This document shows positions 43,301 through 53,449 of a DNA stretch of 64,000 nucleotides, piece after piece. Source of the DNA: Hymenolepis diminuta (Eukaryota; Platyhelminthes; Cestoda; Cyclophyllidea; Hymenolepididae). The notes below the pieces were generated by a model that made no database searches, was not told where the DNA came from, and was given only the letters and a program-made list of their open reading frames with translations. The position numbers and the translations under genes were made by a program. The DNA lies in assembly GCA_900708905.1 (NCBI GenBank), contig CAADRB010000017.1, positions 1,306,477 to 1,370,476 of the forward strand. Direction: 5' to 3'. Each line of letters begins with the position of its first letter. Within the stretch, counting starts at the first letter, position 1.

Positions 43301-46300
43301 ACGTCAAGTTGCCAAAGAATCTTACTTCATTTGATTTTTAGACATGGTAGAATATTTACCAAATGGACGGTTCACGTTCGTGATTCGCATTTTATCATTC
43401 GTCCCTGGACTGCTGAAAATGCTTGTCTATGACGTTAAGCGCTTATTAACCGGCATTACTTAATAAACTAGAGTTAGTCTTGCCGCTTCATTTCGTTTTT
43501 TTCAAGTGGTTGAGAAGGCAAAGTTATCTGATTGGCCGTTGTTCAGCCTAGAGTTTTTAAATTGCACATTTTTTTACTGTCTCAAAAATGCTATTACTGT
43601 TACTTTTAATAAATAAGATTGCTGTATAGTATGAATTTAATAAATTTTAGTGCCTTTGTCGTAAACCTAATTGAGTTCTTCGAAAACAGTTTTCCCATAA
43701 TTCAAAGCAGTCACTACAGAAATAAAGTAGATATGTGAGAACAAATGGAAGGAGGGAGATATATATATATATATATCAGTTATCATTCCTGAATTCCCTT
43801 AACAATTTCCTCACTTCGATGCTATACAAATTACAATTAATTCGACAGCTGACCCAATGTTAACCCCTAAGGTTATTCAGTGGTTTAATGCGATAACGGA
43901 CCTGTGACTATATTCAGGCCAAGAATTCAATTAAAGTATTACACCCCTTTTAATAGAATAAATGTCCATAAGATCGATTTCATTCACATAGATACTTGAG
44001 TTATTATTATCAGTGATTTGTTATTATTTAGGCAATGATTTAAGTGAAAACCACTTTGTCTTCTCATGAAAAAAACTGAAAGTTCAAGAAGTATTCATAT
44101 GTTGTTCATATTTAAAAATGAGATTTTTATGGTTTTTCCATTTCAAACAAATTGTAATCTTTTTAACTAACTTTTACAATGAACATTTGCAGTTACTTGA
44201 CTTTTACATTGATTCGACATTGTTGATGATATCTCAAATCAGCAAAATATAGATACGAGGCTGTTTTTTACTATTCAACTTGAGCTGCCTAAATCGATTT
44301 GCATACACAAATTATGACGGTGTCTATAACAACAACTTAGCCTCGTAGGAATAGGAACCTAGCTGGGGACATGTATATCAGTAATCATGTTGAAGCTCTC
44401 TTAACAATTTAACTAGTCGAAGTTTGTGAAATTTAAGACGCGTTCAATCACTGACCGAATGGTGACCCGTTTAGGTTATTTAAAAGTCTGACGAGATAAC
44501 GGAACTGTGATTACTTGAAGTTTAAGAAGTGTTCTTTTAAAGTGTGCATGATGCTTGTGATTAGATAAATGTGTTCACGACTGTTTTAAATCATAAATAT
44601 TTGCGTTATCACTGCCATCAAATAATTATTGTCACAATAAACATATTTAGATGACATTTTTTGTCTTCCTGTAAAGGAATATGGAAATTCAAGTCGCAGT
44701 AGGAAAAATGAATTTTGGGCTTTCTAGAGAAATCTTATTCCAATACAATCTATTAACATTTTAAATCCACTTGACATAAAAAATCATTACTTGATATGAA
44801 TTAATCATATACTGCATCTCATTTTCCTTCTTTACTTTTTCAGAATCAATTTTTCCCATAATTACATGGCAGTAGCCAATTTATAGCTGTGAATGCGACA
44901 ACGGCATGCCAATTTGACCAGTTGTGTATTTTGAAATTAACGAGATACTCGATTATCACACCCTTAAGGTCGTTGAACGGTGGAATATGTTCACTGACAA
45001 AGGTCAAATGGGGTTTAGATCATTAAGTCCGCTGTTAAATTTCCACTCTCACGTGAATATCTGCCTTATTATCCCAATCAGAATATTGTCATTGTAACAA
45101 AATGAATTAAATAACCCTCGTCTTGTCTATCCACAAGTTGATGTTGAGAGTAACTTAAGGTACAAGAAAATCACAATTTCATCTGCATACTCTTATAATA
45201 TTGATACAGTAGTGTCCAATCACTTTCCCGTGTTCTCTATCAACAATATCTCTCATTCATGTTATATGCATTTGGGAATGGCATTCCTCCCTTAATCGCG
45301 TTTATAAGTTATCTTTGAATAATAAATTCTGAAACACATCTTAAACAATGTGGCAAATTTACAAACAACCTTGTTTGGCTTCAGCTTACGTATAAGGAAT
45401 GCTTGTTAAATTGCATGTTCTTCCCAGTCCCTACTCTCTCTTATAAAACGTTATGAATGTTTCCATGGTTGCTCACTATAAGTGATTTAAATAAATTTAC
45501 GTGAAAGCGAGAGGAGATGAATGGGCTTTTGAGGGGAAAAATACACGTTTAGATATTCTTTTCTTTGATCATTTCGTTGTATTTTTATTATTCATTTTGG
45601 ATGGCAGTCTATAATGAACCACTTAACGACATATTATCGACCGTTAACCGCCACACACAAATCAAATTTTAATCGAAGAAGTGGAAAATTTTCAATCATT
45701 AACTCACAATTAATAGGAAAATTAATACTTTACCCAGAATATATACAGAGTGTGAGATTATTATACAAATTGAATCCACGCCGCTATAATGTGGGATAAA
45801 TAATAGGAGAGAAAGCGATTTGATCGTCGAAACTGGACTCCTGCCCTGGAATTTATCTAGCTGAATGTTGTCAGACTCCTAAATCACGTGAATGGCCGCC
45901 GCTTGACCTTTAAGGTTAGTGTGTTAACTAACCTACGGGAGTGTTCCAGTTATGAGGTGTGCTATGGCAGAATTGAGCACTCGATAGAATTGTCAGTTCA
46001 ATCTGGGTCAGCATGCTTAGACTTTTCCGCTCAATATGACATCATAAATAGCCATTTCGAATCAGGATCAGAGGAAATATTCGTACATTAAATATCACAA
46101 AAGGGTTGTATTTTATGAAATTCTCATATTATTCAAAAGCTTCACGTCTTGACCCTTAAAGGTCATTATTAAGGTTTGAAAATGATTAGACACAAGGCCA
46201 TTCTAACAAATGACAAACGGATAGACAATAATAGGGGGTTAAAGAACCGAATTTATGTTTTATTCAAATATTGTATTAAAAAATAAAACCAAAACAAAAA

Positions 46301-47727
46301 ACGGGCTTTCATTTATGAAAAATATTTTCTGTACAGAAGTACAAGTCTCTACCGGACTCAAGTTATTCAGTTGGTCGAGCACTTCCCTCAAATTCTAGAA
46401 AATGGAAATAAATAATAATGCGTTTTGAACGATCATAGAAACAAAATCTTAATTGCATAGCTACGAATTCTGAATAGCTTAACTATAATTAGCCAATCTC
46501 AAGTTGCCCAATTTCAATAAATTATAAATCGTACGATATGTTTCAAACGATTCGGATACAAAACTTTATGGTCAAGTCTTTGTTAAAAATACTTAGGACA
46601 TTACCTGATTTGTGTATTCTTTTTATATGTGCCCGAGCATTTGATCGGTCAGAAAAGCGATGGGAGCAGTATGGGCATGGGAACGGTCTTTCCCCAGTGT
46701 GAATTCTTATATGCATCTGTAGAAGCCATCTTCGAGCAAAATCTTTACCACATATTGAACACGAATGCTGCTTTTCATGCGTAGCCTCGTGGAGTCTGCA
46801 ACCATGAAAACCCGAGTTATTTAAATATGGCAATGCTTAGACAAATTAGTCAGTTTCGTTAAAATAAATTATGCCAAAAAAGAACTTAGTTTCAATTTGA
46901 GAAATAGGCCATCATGATATCGTCTTCTTTCACGGGAAAATTACATTCCGTTGAATGAAGACGAGATGTGGATTTCGTTGGAAGAAGCCAAAACATACCG
47001 GCAGGAGGACCTTCTGGCATAGGATTTTTGACAATATCTGCATTTGTATAGTGCCTTAAAAGTGGATCCTGAAGAGGACTGGGTAGTTTCATTAGTACTA
47101 TATCCCTTTGAGACTTGAATAGGACTTCCATAAGCATTTACAGAATTAGGAGCCTTCCAGGAAACATCTAATCCACTATCATTGCTAACATGATTTGCGT
47201 TTGTGTTTTCATTTGGAAAGCTAATTTGAAGTCGGTCTTGAAAACCTAAAAAAAAATTTTAGGGGGCAAATATGTGCGATAAAAATCATACTTGAATTGG
47301 ATAAGGTTTCCGTAGATTGTGTTTGATTGAAGGACATACTATTTGAACCAGCTGAGCTTTTAAGCCAAGGCGCTGACAACATAATTGGGTTTGCTAAATG
47401 AAGGAAGTATGTTTAAATAATCAATAAAAAATTCCATACGTTGTTCATAATGACTCCTAATATTTTGTTGGTAGAGGATTTTGAAAACTAAAAATGTTCG
47501 TTACTAAAGGATACCATACCTATATATAAACAGTGCAGTTCGCTGGGCCTTGGTATCCACGACTGTTCCATGACTATGGCTGAAATTGTAAAAAGTTATA
47601 AAAAATTGCCTCTTACTTCTTATGTACATCGAAAAAGCTGAAGTTATTTGAGCCTCAGACAAATTTAAGCGACCATTTTGAGTCGACACAGACTGTGGAT
47701 TATTTGTCTGATCTTTGTTTAACATAA
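31233..47727 (-). CDS. C2H2 zinc-finger protein with Snail/Scratch-like fingers, seven coding exons
   Basis: Minus-strand CDS, 5' to 3': 47727-47617 (ATG at 47725-47723), 47579-47520, 47487-47440, 47393-47292, 47245-46999, 46795-46605, 31399-31233 (TAA). All junctions are GT-AG and every phase fits, giving 307 residues. Introns are 37, 32, 46, 46, 203 and 15,205 bp. Residues 1-170 are S/N/Q-rich without a known domain. Three C2H2 fingers follow: C175/C178-H191/H195, C201/C204-H217/H221 and C229/C232-H245/H250, with a TGER-P linker between fingers 2 and 3. WLLQMH and DRSNARAH match the Snail/Scratch signatures (WLLQGH, DRSNLRAH). A 55-residue tail ends NYWSWQYVEN. No SNAG N-terminus and no further finger is present. 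It is expected to be a nuclear DNA-binding regulator. The acceptor two bases before the ATG could be cis- or trans-spliced, so further 5' exons are possible. The remote last exon rests on frame, acceptor and composition. Confidence 0.8.
31400..36230. other. Intronic sequence of the zinc-finger gene, distal part
   Basis: AT-rich, with no recognised coding segment on either strand. A less AT-rich patch at 33,960-34,260 gives overlapping short frames on both strands, but none shows a known motif. Confidence 0.5.
34902..34951 (+). repeat. Short dispersed repeat, copy 2
   Basis: Partner of 28,103-28,152: caaccactcattctttaaac, then cgcgatttccaatgttag. It lies inside the large intron of the zinc-finger gene. 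The family is unknown. Confidence 0.5.
36240..37000 (+). mobile_element. Ty3/gypsy reverse-transcriptase relic (copy 2)
   Basis: A plus-strand open segment (36,369-36,605) carries FFQMIFEEVHTELDVDVREN then ILVYDVT. This is the F-Q-x-x-x-E-x-L...[YxDD]-I-L-V-y-x-T run around the RT catalytic box; the box itself is degraded (VREN for YxDD). Nucleotide alignment by eye with the reverse complement of 29,850-30,420 extends from about 36,230 (gtggag block) to about 37,000, sharing gaggaatccac and gaagtctt blocks. It lies inside the zinc-finger intron, antisense to the gene. No LTR was found. Confidence 0.55.
37238..37249. repeat. Poly-G run (12)
   Basis: Twelve consecutive G in AT-rich intronic sequence, inside the zinc-finger intron. 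Its length is likely to be polymorphic or imprecise. Confidence 0.9.
37535..37700 (+). repeat. Dispersed repeat, copy 1 of a pair
   Basis: Aligns on the same strand to 43,395-43,560. Shared blocks include gtttattaatcggg versus gcttattaaccggc, cttcaattcattctttcttccaatggttgag versus cttcatttcgtttttttcaagtggttgag, and gttatct/attatct. By eye about 65-70 percent. No protein was recognised. Confidence 0.6.
37710..43390. other. Intronic sequence of the zinc-finger gene, middle part
   Basis: AT-rich, with a (TTTA)n-like stretch at about 38,270-38,290. No recognisable exon, RNA or transposon segment was found on either strand. Confidence 0.5.
43395..43560 (+). repeat. Dispersed repeat, copy 2 of a pair
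   Basis: Partner of 37,535-37,700, 5.86 kb away in the same intron and orientation. The boundaries are approximate, fixed where the eye alignment fades. Confidence 0.6.
43759..43776. repeat. (AT)9 microsatellite
   Basis: Pure AT dinucleotide run at the 5' edge of the ~590-bp tandem duplication. Confidence 0.85.
43775..44950 (+). repeat. Two-copy tandem duplication, unit about 590 bp
   Basis: Copy 1 is about 43,775-44,350 and copy 2 about 44,368-44,950. Matching blocks in order are atcagttatcat/atcagtaatcat, cttaacaattt, gctgacccaatgttaaccc/actgaccgaatggtgaccc, ggttatt, cgataacggacctgtgac/gataacggaactgtgat, aataaatgt/gataaatgt, tttgtctt, and gaaagttcaag/gaaattcaag. They have diverged substantially, so the duplication is old. 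It has no coding content. Confidence 0.65.
45904..45918. promoter_or_regulatory. Everted nuclear-receptor-type half-sites (TGACCT-N3-AGGTTA)
   Basis: TGACCT at 45,904-45,909 and AGGTTA at 45,913-45,918. A related pair lies 246 bp downstream (46,150-46,165). Both sit in the zinc-finger intron within 0.9 kb of exon 6. The motif match is all that supports the call. Confidence 0.25.
46150..46165. promoter_or_regulatory. Everted nuclear-receptor-type half-sites (TGACCC-N4-AGGTCA)
   Basis: TGACCCTTAAAGGTCA is a near-palindromic 16-mer, an everted pair of AGGTCA-type half-sites with 4-bp spacing. It lies about 440 bp from the donor of exon 6 inside the large intron. Binding is not shown. Confidence 0.25.
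46605..46795 (-). other. Exon 6 of the zinc-finger gene (most of fingers 1-3)
   Basis: Completes finger 1 (histidines of LHEATH) and encodes fingers 2 and 3 entirely. The acceptor is at tggttgcag and the donor at tcag|gtaatg. If the donor is not used, the frame reads 21 more codons to a stop at 46,543-46,545, a possible alternative short C-terminus. Confidence 0.9.
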
Positions 47728-48900
47728 CTGTAAAATAAATTTCCCACGGACTTTTGATTGTCTTTATATGATAACGCGTTCTGAGGTGAACCGTAATATT
47801 GATTCTGATTGGATTTGGGATAAATATACTGCAACACTCATTCATTGGTTAGTGTTCGGCGATCAGAAACTGAGGCTAATAACTGATGGAATTAGTTAAA
47901 TGAGTCTGGTATTTTAAATTATTTTAACTATTTCAAATTTGACAGAACTTGAGCAATTTGTAATGTAATTTTCAAATAAATAAGGTGAATTGTAGTAATG
48001 GAACATTAATTTCAGATCTTATACTGATTATTTCAAATAGGACAATGCTTTCTCCGTTATTTAATTAAAAATAAAGCACATTGCAATAATTTGTCACATG
48101 TCTCCTTCTTTTAAAAAATTATTAGAAACAAAGTAAATTAACTAAAACACGGCTTCCCAGATCCAAAAGCTGAGAATTGCATGGATCTGAATTCCATTTA
48201 GCACAGTTTCACTTCAGTAAGCAATGAAGGAATTTCAAACATGAGTTTAAAGGTACTGAAACAAGTCAGATTTGGTTTTCAAATTCAAAAAACACGAATT
48301 AGGCGTATTATGTAGACAAATGCAATAAATATATGAAAATGCTGGTGAAATTTCAGATAAAAATGATCAGCACTTTTATCTCAATTGATACGATCTGCTA
48401 CTTAAAAATTGTTAGTAATAAATTTGTCAAAAAATTACCGTTGAAATGAACAGAATTCGTTTTTGAACATGCTTTTACTCATACCCACATTAAGGTTATA
48501 GGTGTTTCACACATTGGGACTTTAACCTAAAGCCTTAAGATCTAGTTGTTTCTCTTCCGTCTTGGGATATATTAAACAATTACAATGCTTTTTAAGTGGG
48601 AAAGAAAATGATGACACATAAGTCCAGCGACAACGGGGAAATCTTGTGAAATTAGTCTACAGTCTTTCTAATTAGTCCCTCTTCGTATATTACTTAAGGA
48701 TAAGTGCTTTGGCCCAGGCATGTGACTTTAATTTAAACTAATGCCCATAAAATACCATGCTTTGAAGTAGAGATGAAAGTCGACATTTTTAGCTGCATCA
48801 TCCAAGACAGATCGATCAAACCACGGACACTCATTACTTATTGATGCATTTCCTCTAGACACACCTTTCGGTAAGCCCTCTTTTTAGTTAGTATTAAGGT
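47728..48900. other. Upstream flank of the zinc-finger gene
   Basis: The minus-strand acceptor ttattttacag ends at 47,728, so this is either a 5' intron or the region before a trans-spliced mRNA start. The frame continues open upstream for 40 codons (to 47,845), but without an independent exon signal. No TATA box, CpG island or conserved motif was recognised. Confidence 0.4.
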
Positions 48901-48929
48901 CTGATGACTTCAAATAAATTTTAGAGTAG

Positions 48930-49380
48930 GGTGAACCAGAAAGACTTTTCATAGCTCCCCGACTGTGAATTTCTCCCCGTTTAAGTTAACCAAGGGATTG
49001 CCTGCAGATAGCCCTGTTCACGTCTTGGCCCTGCACGAGAGTTATTTTAGGATTAAATTTATTGAAGTGTTGAGGAGAACCCTCGACCTACTATTATCAG
49101 GCTGCCCTATAGATATTGTAAAAAGGCACTAAAGAGATCTGGCTGTACGATAATCTCAGTAGGTCTCGCCTTTATTCTTGCTGAGAATTGAAGACAATTA
49201 GAAATAAGCTGTATTTTTACAAGCTGCAGTTTGGCTCTACAGATGCCGCGAGTTGCATTTTCTGTCACCATTTTCCGTACAATAATTTTCACCTTTAGAT
49301 ATTGGAAAGAGTGTACATATTTGAATCCCACTGTTTCTACCAGATAGTTATTCCATTTCAGCATATCCACTCCTGATATT
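48930..49380 (-). mobile_element. Possible retroelement relic (protease/RT boundary)
   Basis: Minus-strand frame beginning SGVDMLKWNNYLVETVGF. It resembles the iiG-D-f-L...lV-D region that ends gypsy-type proteases. Further on are RREQGYLQAI and a GSPYS piece, reminiscent of the segment leading into RT. The match is loose and several stops intervene; an 87-codon chance ORF is an alternative. Confidence 0.25.
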
Positions 49381-49399
49381 AGATTAATTTTATAAAAGT

Positions 49400-50284
49400 C
49401 ATCATGGAAATTGTGAAAAGCCGTTATTTATCAAATGATGAAATCTGAAGCTTCCAAAATTGTCCTCATACATGTGAATAACCAAATTTAAATAAAAGAG
49501 TCAGAAGTCTCGGATCGATCAAAGTCTATTACCTAAGTTCATTTGAATGCCCCATAAATATCAAAAAGCAGCTGATATTGCGTTTAATATTAAAATACAT
49601 TCACTTTTCTCTCGCCTAACTCAAATAGATGCATTTCACTTTTCTCGGAAATATTAATAGATTATAATAATTTAAAATGAAACTTTTTCGCGTATGGGAT
49701 GAAATAAATGATATTTCTGAAAAAATACAATCACTGTATTTAATAGTAAGTGGTTTAATTTGTTATGATACATTTATTTATTTAAAATATCAGTGCAAAC
49801 CAAATTCGTGTAAAAGGAAACACGTCAGAATAAAATATATTTTTATTCCATATTTAAAAATACCCCTTAAAATGTTTAAAATAGCTTGAATTGTCGAATT
49901 TATAAATGTTAAGTTAACCAACGCTATGTAACTGTTCCCATACAATTTAATTGTATTACATTTTGGATTTATAATATCCTCTGTAGAGTAATAAAAAAAA
50001 TCACTAGAACAAATCAGAGGTCTACTTCTTACGCATTAATTGCAACGTTTAAAGATCGACTGGGTGTGATGTTATTAGGCGTAATTCAATTGTATCATGA
50101 GCCTACAACTTGATAGCTCCTCATGTGCTCCTTTGAAATGTCTTGTAACGTTTGATTTTGGCAGATTAAATGCATTGATGCAGTACAGAGGAGAGAGAGG
50201 AATGCAAACAGCCACAGTGACAGCAGCGTTTAAGCATACGATTATGGCTCCGCATTGACTAGCTTTGACACTAAAATATGTAAT
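49400..50284. other. AT-rich spacer before the gap
   Basis: No gene, RNA or repeat was recognised. Short frames have chance-like AT-driven composition (K/I/F/N). Confidence 0.5.
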
Positions 50285-50380
50285 NNNNNNNNNNNNNNNN
50301 NNNNNNNNNNNNNNNNNNNNNNNNNNNNNNNNNNNNNNNNNNNNNNNNNNNNNNNNNNNNNNNNNNNNNNNNNNNNNNNN
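50285..50380. other. Assembly gap (96 N)
   Basis: Run of 96 N. The sequence either side is not obviously repetitive, so the true gap content and size are unknown. Confidence 1.
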
Positions 50381-51185
50381 ATAGACCCAGCGTTATATGA
50401 CAGGGAAGCAGTTACATGCACTTTGTTATGTTAATGCCAAAAAAGGGACTCTGTTTTAGACCAATGTTTAACATTGGCAATTGAAGTGGCTTTTGAATTA
50501 ACGGGGAATAAGGAGATGCCTTTGTGTATTCTAAGACAGCAAAATTCACTTGCCATCACCCACATTAGATACAAGACGGGATAAACAATGTTGCAAATTA
50601 AATGTTGCACACGAATCATGACTTGATTATTTTAGGAAATGCGACGGGAGAAAATATTTAACCTGTTGAAACGTACCATAGAAATATTTAGTCAAGTAAA
50701 CCTTACTGTAATATTGACATTCAAATAGAACGAATCACGCTGTATTGCCCACTAATTTGCGCTGAACTTTGTGTACTGTCCTTACATGCCTTCAAAGGCT
50801 TTATCTGATTATAAATGTACAGTGTTGATATATTATCAATTTCGATTTATAAAAAGAAATTCCTACTGCTTGCCTAACTCTTATGATAACTTTTAGTTTG
50901 TGGTTTCAAAAAGTTATTAAAATGAAATATCAATTAATAGTTGTGCTTAATATATCTTTAGCTTTTTCAGTTTATTCAATTTTAATGCATTTTATTCTTA
51001 AATTAATAGATAATATTAGTTTCTGTGAAGTTAGAAATTTTTCAGTAATGCAAAGCGATAAAGATTTTTATGAAGAAAAGCACTGCGAAGATCCTTCAGT
51101 CGTATGTATCATTGAGTAATAACGACGCGATAATGAACTGGAAGTGAGAGGCTTCTGTTTGGGTTTATTTTTTAGCGAATCTTGA
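50381..51185. other. Spacer between gap and LINE copy A
   Basis: No recognised feature. A 78-codon AT-rich hydrophobic frame at 50,883-51,119 (+) is within chance expectation. Confidence 0.5.
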
Positions 51186-51189
51186 TTCA

Positions 51190-53340
51190 TCATTTCCATG
51201 AAGATCTGTCCTTAAATTTAATCTTTATCTTGTAGTTGGTTTGGTTGTAGTTGGGAAGGTTTATCAGAAGGACTTGTAATGTTTGAATTTTACAATCCTG
51301 TGCCTCTGAATAGGGACTAATATTATAAAATTTAAATAACTTCCAAAATCTGAAATTTTTTCTGTTTTTCTATTTATACTTCTGTGGAAGTAACCAAATC
51401 TATCCTAATTGGTGGTGTTTAATTTTATCCTAAAGGAAAGGCAAATTCAAGTTCAGGAATTTAACCCTTCTTGAGCAAATTGATTACAGTCCAGGTTATT
51501 TAAACTGTTAACGGTAATTCCAGGACAAGGAAACTTGGGAGACACAAAATCAGAATGTGGTGCGTCTTCATTATGGATGATTTTAACTGTCCTGATGCCC
51601 ATTCTATTTATGCGAATGCAGTAGGGCGCTTCACAAAACTTTGGAGGTAGCAGAAAATGAGTTACGCCTATAAATGTTGTGTTGCAAAAGAGGTCTAATA
51701 GAAACTAACATACTTGATATCATCCAAGAGTTGGCAGAAATTTCTTCCTGCATCTCTACCCTTCCAGAAGAAAAAGCTAAATCAAATTTCTTGATTTAGA
51801 GTACATAATGAAACTTTGAACGCTGTTTAGATACAGCCATCTACAGACTTGAAACTAATGTTGTGGAAAAGAAATATAATTACAAAAACAGTCGAAACCT
51901 AGCCAGAATGAGAAAGAACTAAATCTAATCTCAGAACATAATGTTGAATATCAAAACTTTATCGATAGAAATTAGAAAATATAAGTCAGAATTATTGTGA
52001 CTATATAGCTGAAGATGCTTTAATTGTGAAACTGCAGGAACATAGGAAATTACGAAAACGCTGGCCCCGTGACTACTCTTGGAAATACGGTTGATTAAAT
52101 ATTATTAAAGGCAAAAAGGAAGTACTTGGGCGTTGATATAAAAAATTTAAAGTTGATAGCTGCAAATGAGCTCAGGAGAGCCTACGACTTACTGAAATGG
52201 ATATTACAAGCTAATAGTCGAACTTGAATACTTTCCAAACGTAACAAGTTTACAGTTCATCCAAATTCTCTTGATAAACACTACGCCAAATTATTCAAAT
52301 TTAGGACAGTATCTTCCAAAATTAGTATAAATGCCTTCGAAACGAATTCGGAATCTAAATTTAGCTGCCAAAGAACTTTAAGTGGGTAAACGCTGACCGA
52401 GATGTTTTGAAAGTCCAATACCGAATATACTACGAACTGAACTACTCAAGTTGGGTAGATCAGTAATCAATAAACCCTAGGTAAGGCCGGTATTCAGTAT
52501 CTCAATCCTGGATGGATGCTGTAGTAATCAGTATTCTCTAGGATAAAGAATTAGAACAAACCCTGCTACCCATAAAATATTTTTCATCGAGATGTTATAA
52601 GGAAATTGTCTTTCTGTCATCAGACTGTAAAGGGTTAAAAGAGCAGTTGTCAAACCCGCAACATAGATTTTGAGCTAATTAATATAATAAACGAGTTATT
52701 TCATGCTGTAAGAACAGTAATTCAAGAAGCTACTGACCTTCGGTGTGGAATAGTTTTCATTCTTGTCGACTTAGAGAAATCCTTTGACATACTTCTAAAC
52801 TGTGCAATCCTATCAGGTGGGAAAAACAAGTCCTTAATATCCTAAAAGCCACATCAAATGAAATAGTTACTCTGGAGGCAGGCATTAGAGAAGGATTAAG
52901 AAGTATTTTTTTCTTTAGTACAGTTTAACTGGTAATATTAGATTATGTATATACAGACTGTGAGGATTCGAAAGTCTGATTAATGAGTTTATCATGATTG
53001 AAATGATGGCTATAGCATCTTAAATGAGCAGATAATCTAAGCACTACCATTCAGTTATTTGAGCAAGCTGAGCAGCTCATTCAAAGTGTTGTAAATGTTA
53101 ATGATAAGTAATATATGGTAATGACACCGATAAAATAGTCAGAATGTATGCCGTGCAGATCTGGGTCAGTCATCTCCCCAAATAAGTGAAAAAAGATCTA
53201 ACAGCCGGTCAGTGAAAGAGGAAGATCCAGCCGATAGGGCTTTAAAAATGGATATCATAAAATCAAAAAACTGGCAAGTGAGTCTTAAGCCTATCGATTA
53301 AGGCTTTAGCAGGCATACTAGAAACATTTATGGAACCAGT
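51190..53340 (+). mobile_element. Decayed LINE (APE-type non-LTR retrotransposon), copy A
   Basis: Plus-strand remnants in the order expected of a LINE. First is an endonuclease piece, FIMDDFNCPDA (about 51,567-51,600; cf. the GDFNxP motif). Then comes a linker with NSLDKHYAKLF (about 52,265). An RT motif-A region follows, GIVFILVDLEKSFD (about 52,747-52,788; cf. DFxKAFD). Last is a motif-C region, ADNLSTT, with downstream FEQAEQLI (about 53,030-53,090; YxDD degraded). Many stops and shifts show it is inactive. It aligns with copy B over the linker-RT part and with copy C at its 5' end. Confidence 0.7.
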
Positions 53341-53449
53341 ATTTCTGTACAGTTTATCAACTATGAAATTAATTAGGATTGTACAGCAAGAGACAAATCA
53401 TATTTCGTGACCTTATTCAGCACTGAATCATTAGCTGTCACACTTTGTA

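Noticed and set aside
46892..47137. 81-codon minus-strand ORF overlapping zinc-finger exon 5
   Set aside because: It is a different frame from the one that completes the first C2H2 finger across the exon 5/6 junction. It is a shadow frame.
47690..47760. Flatworm spliced-leader addition at the zinc-finger acceptor supplying its own AUG
   Set aside because: Some flatworm leaders end in AUG. Joined at 47,727, that AUG would read TTA TGT TAA and stop at once, so the genomic ATG at 47,725 is the better start.
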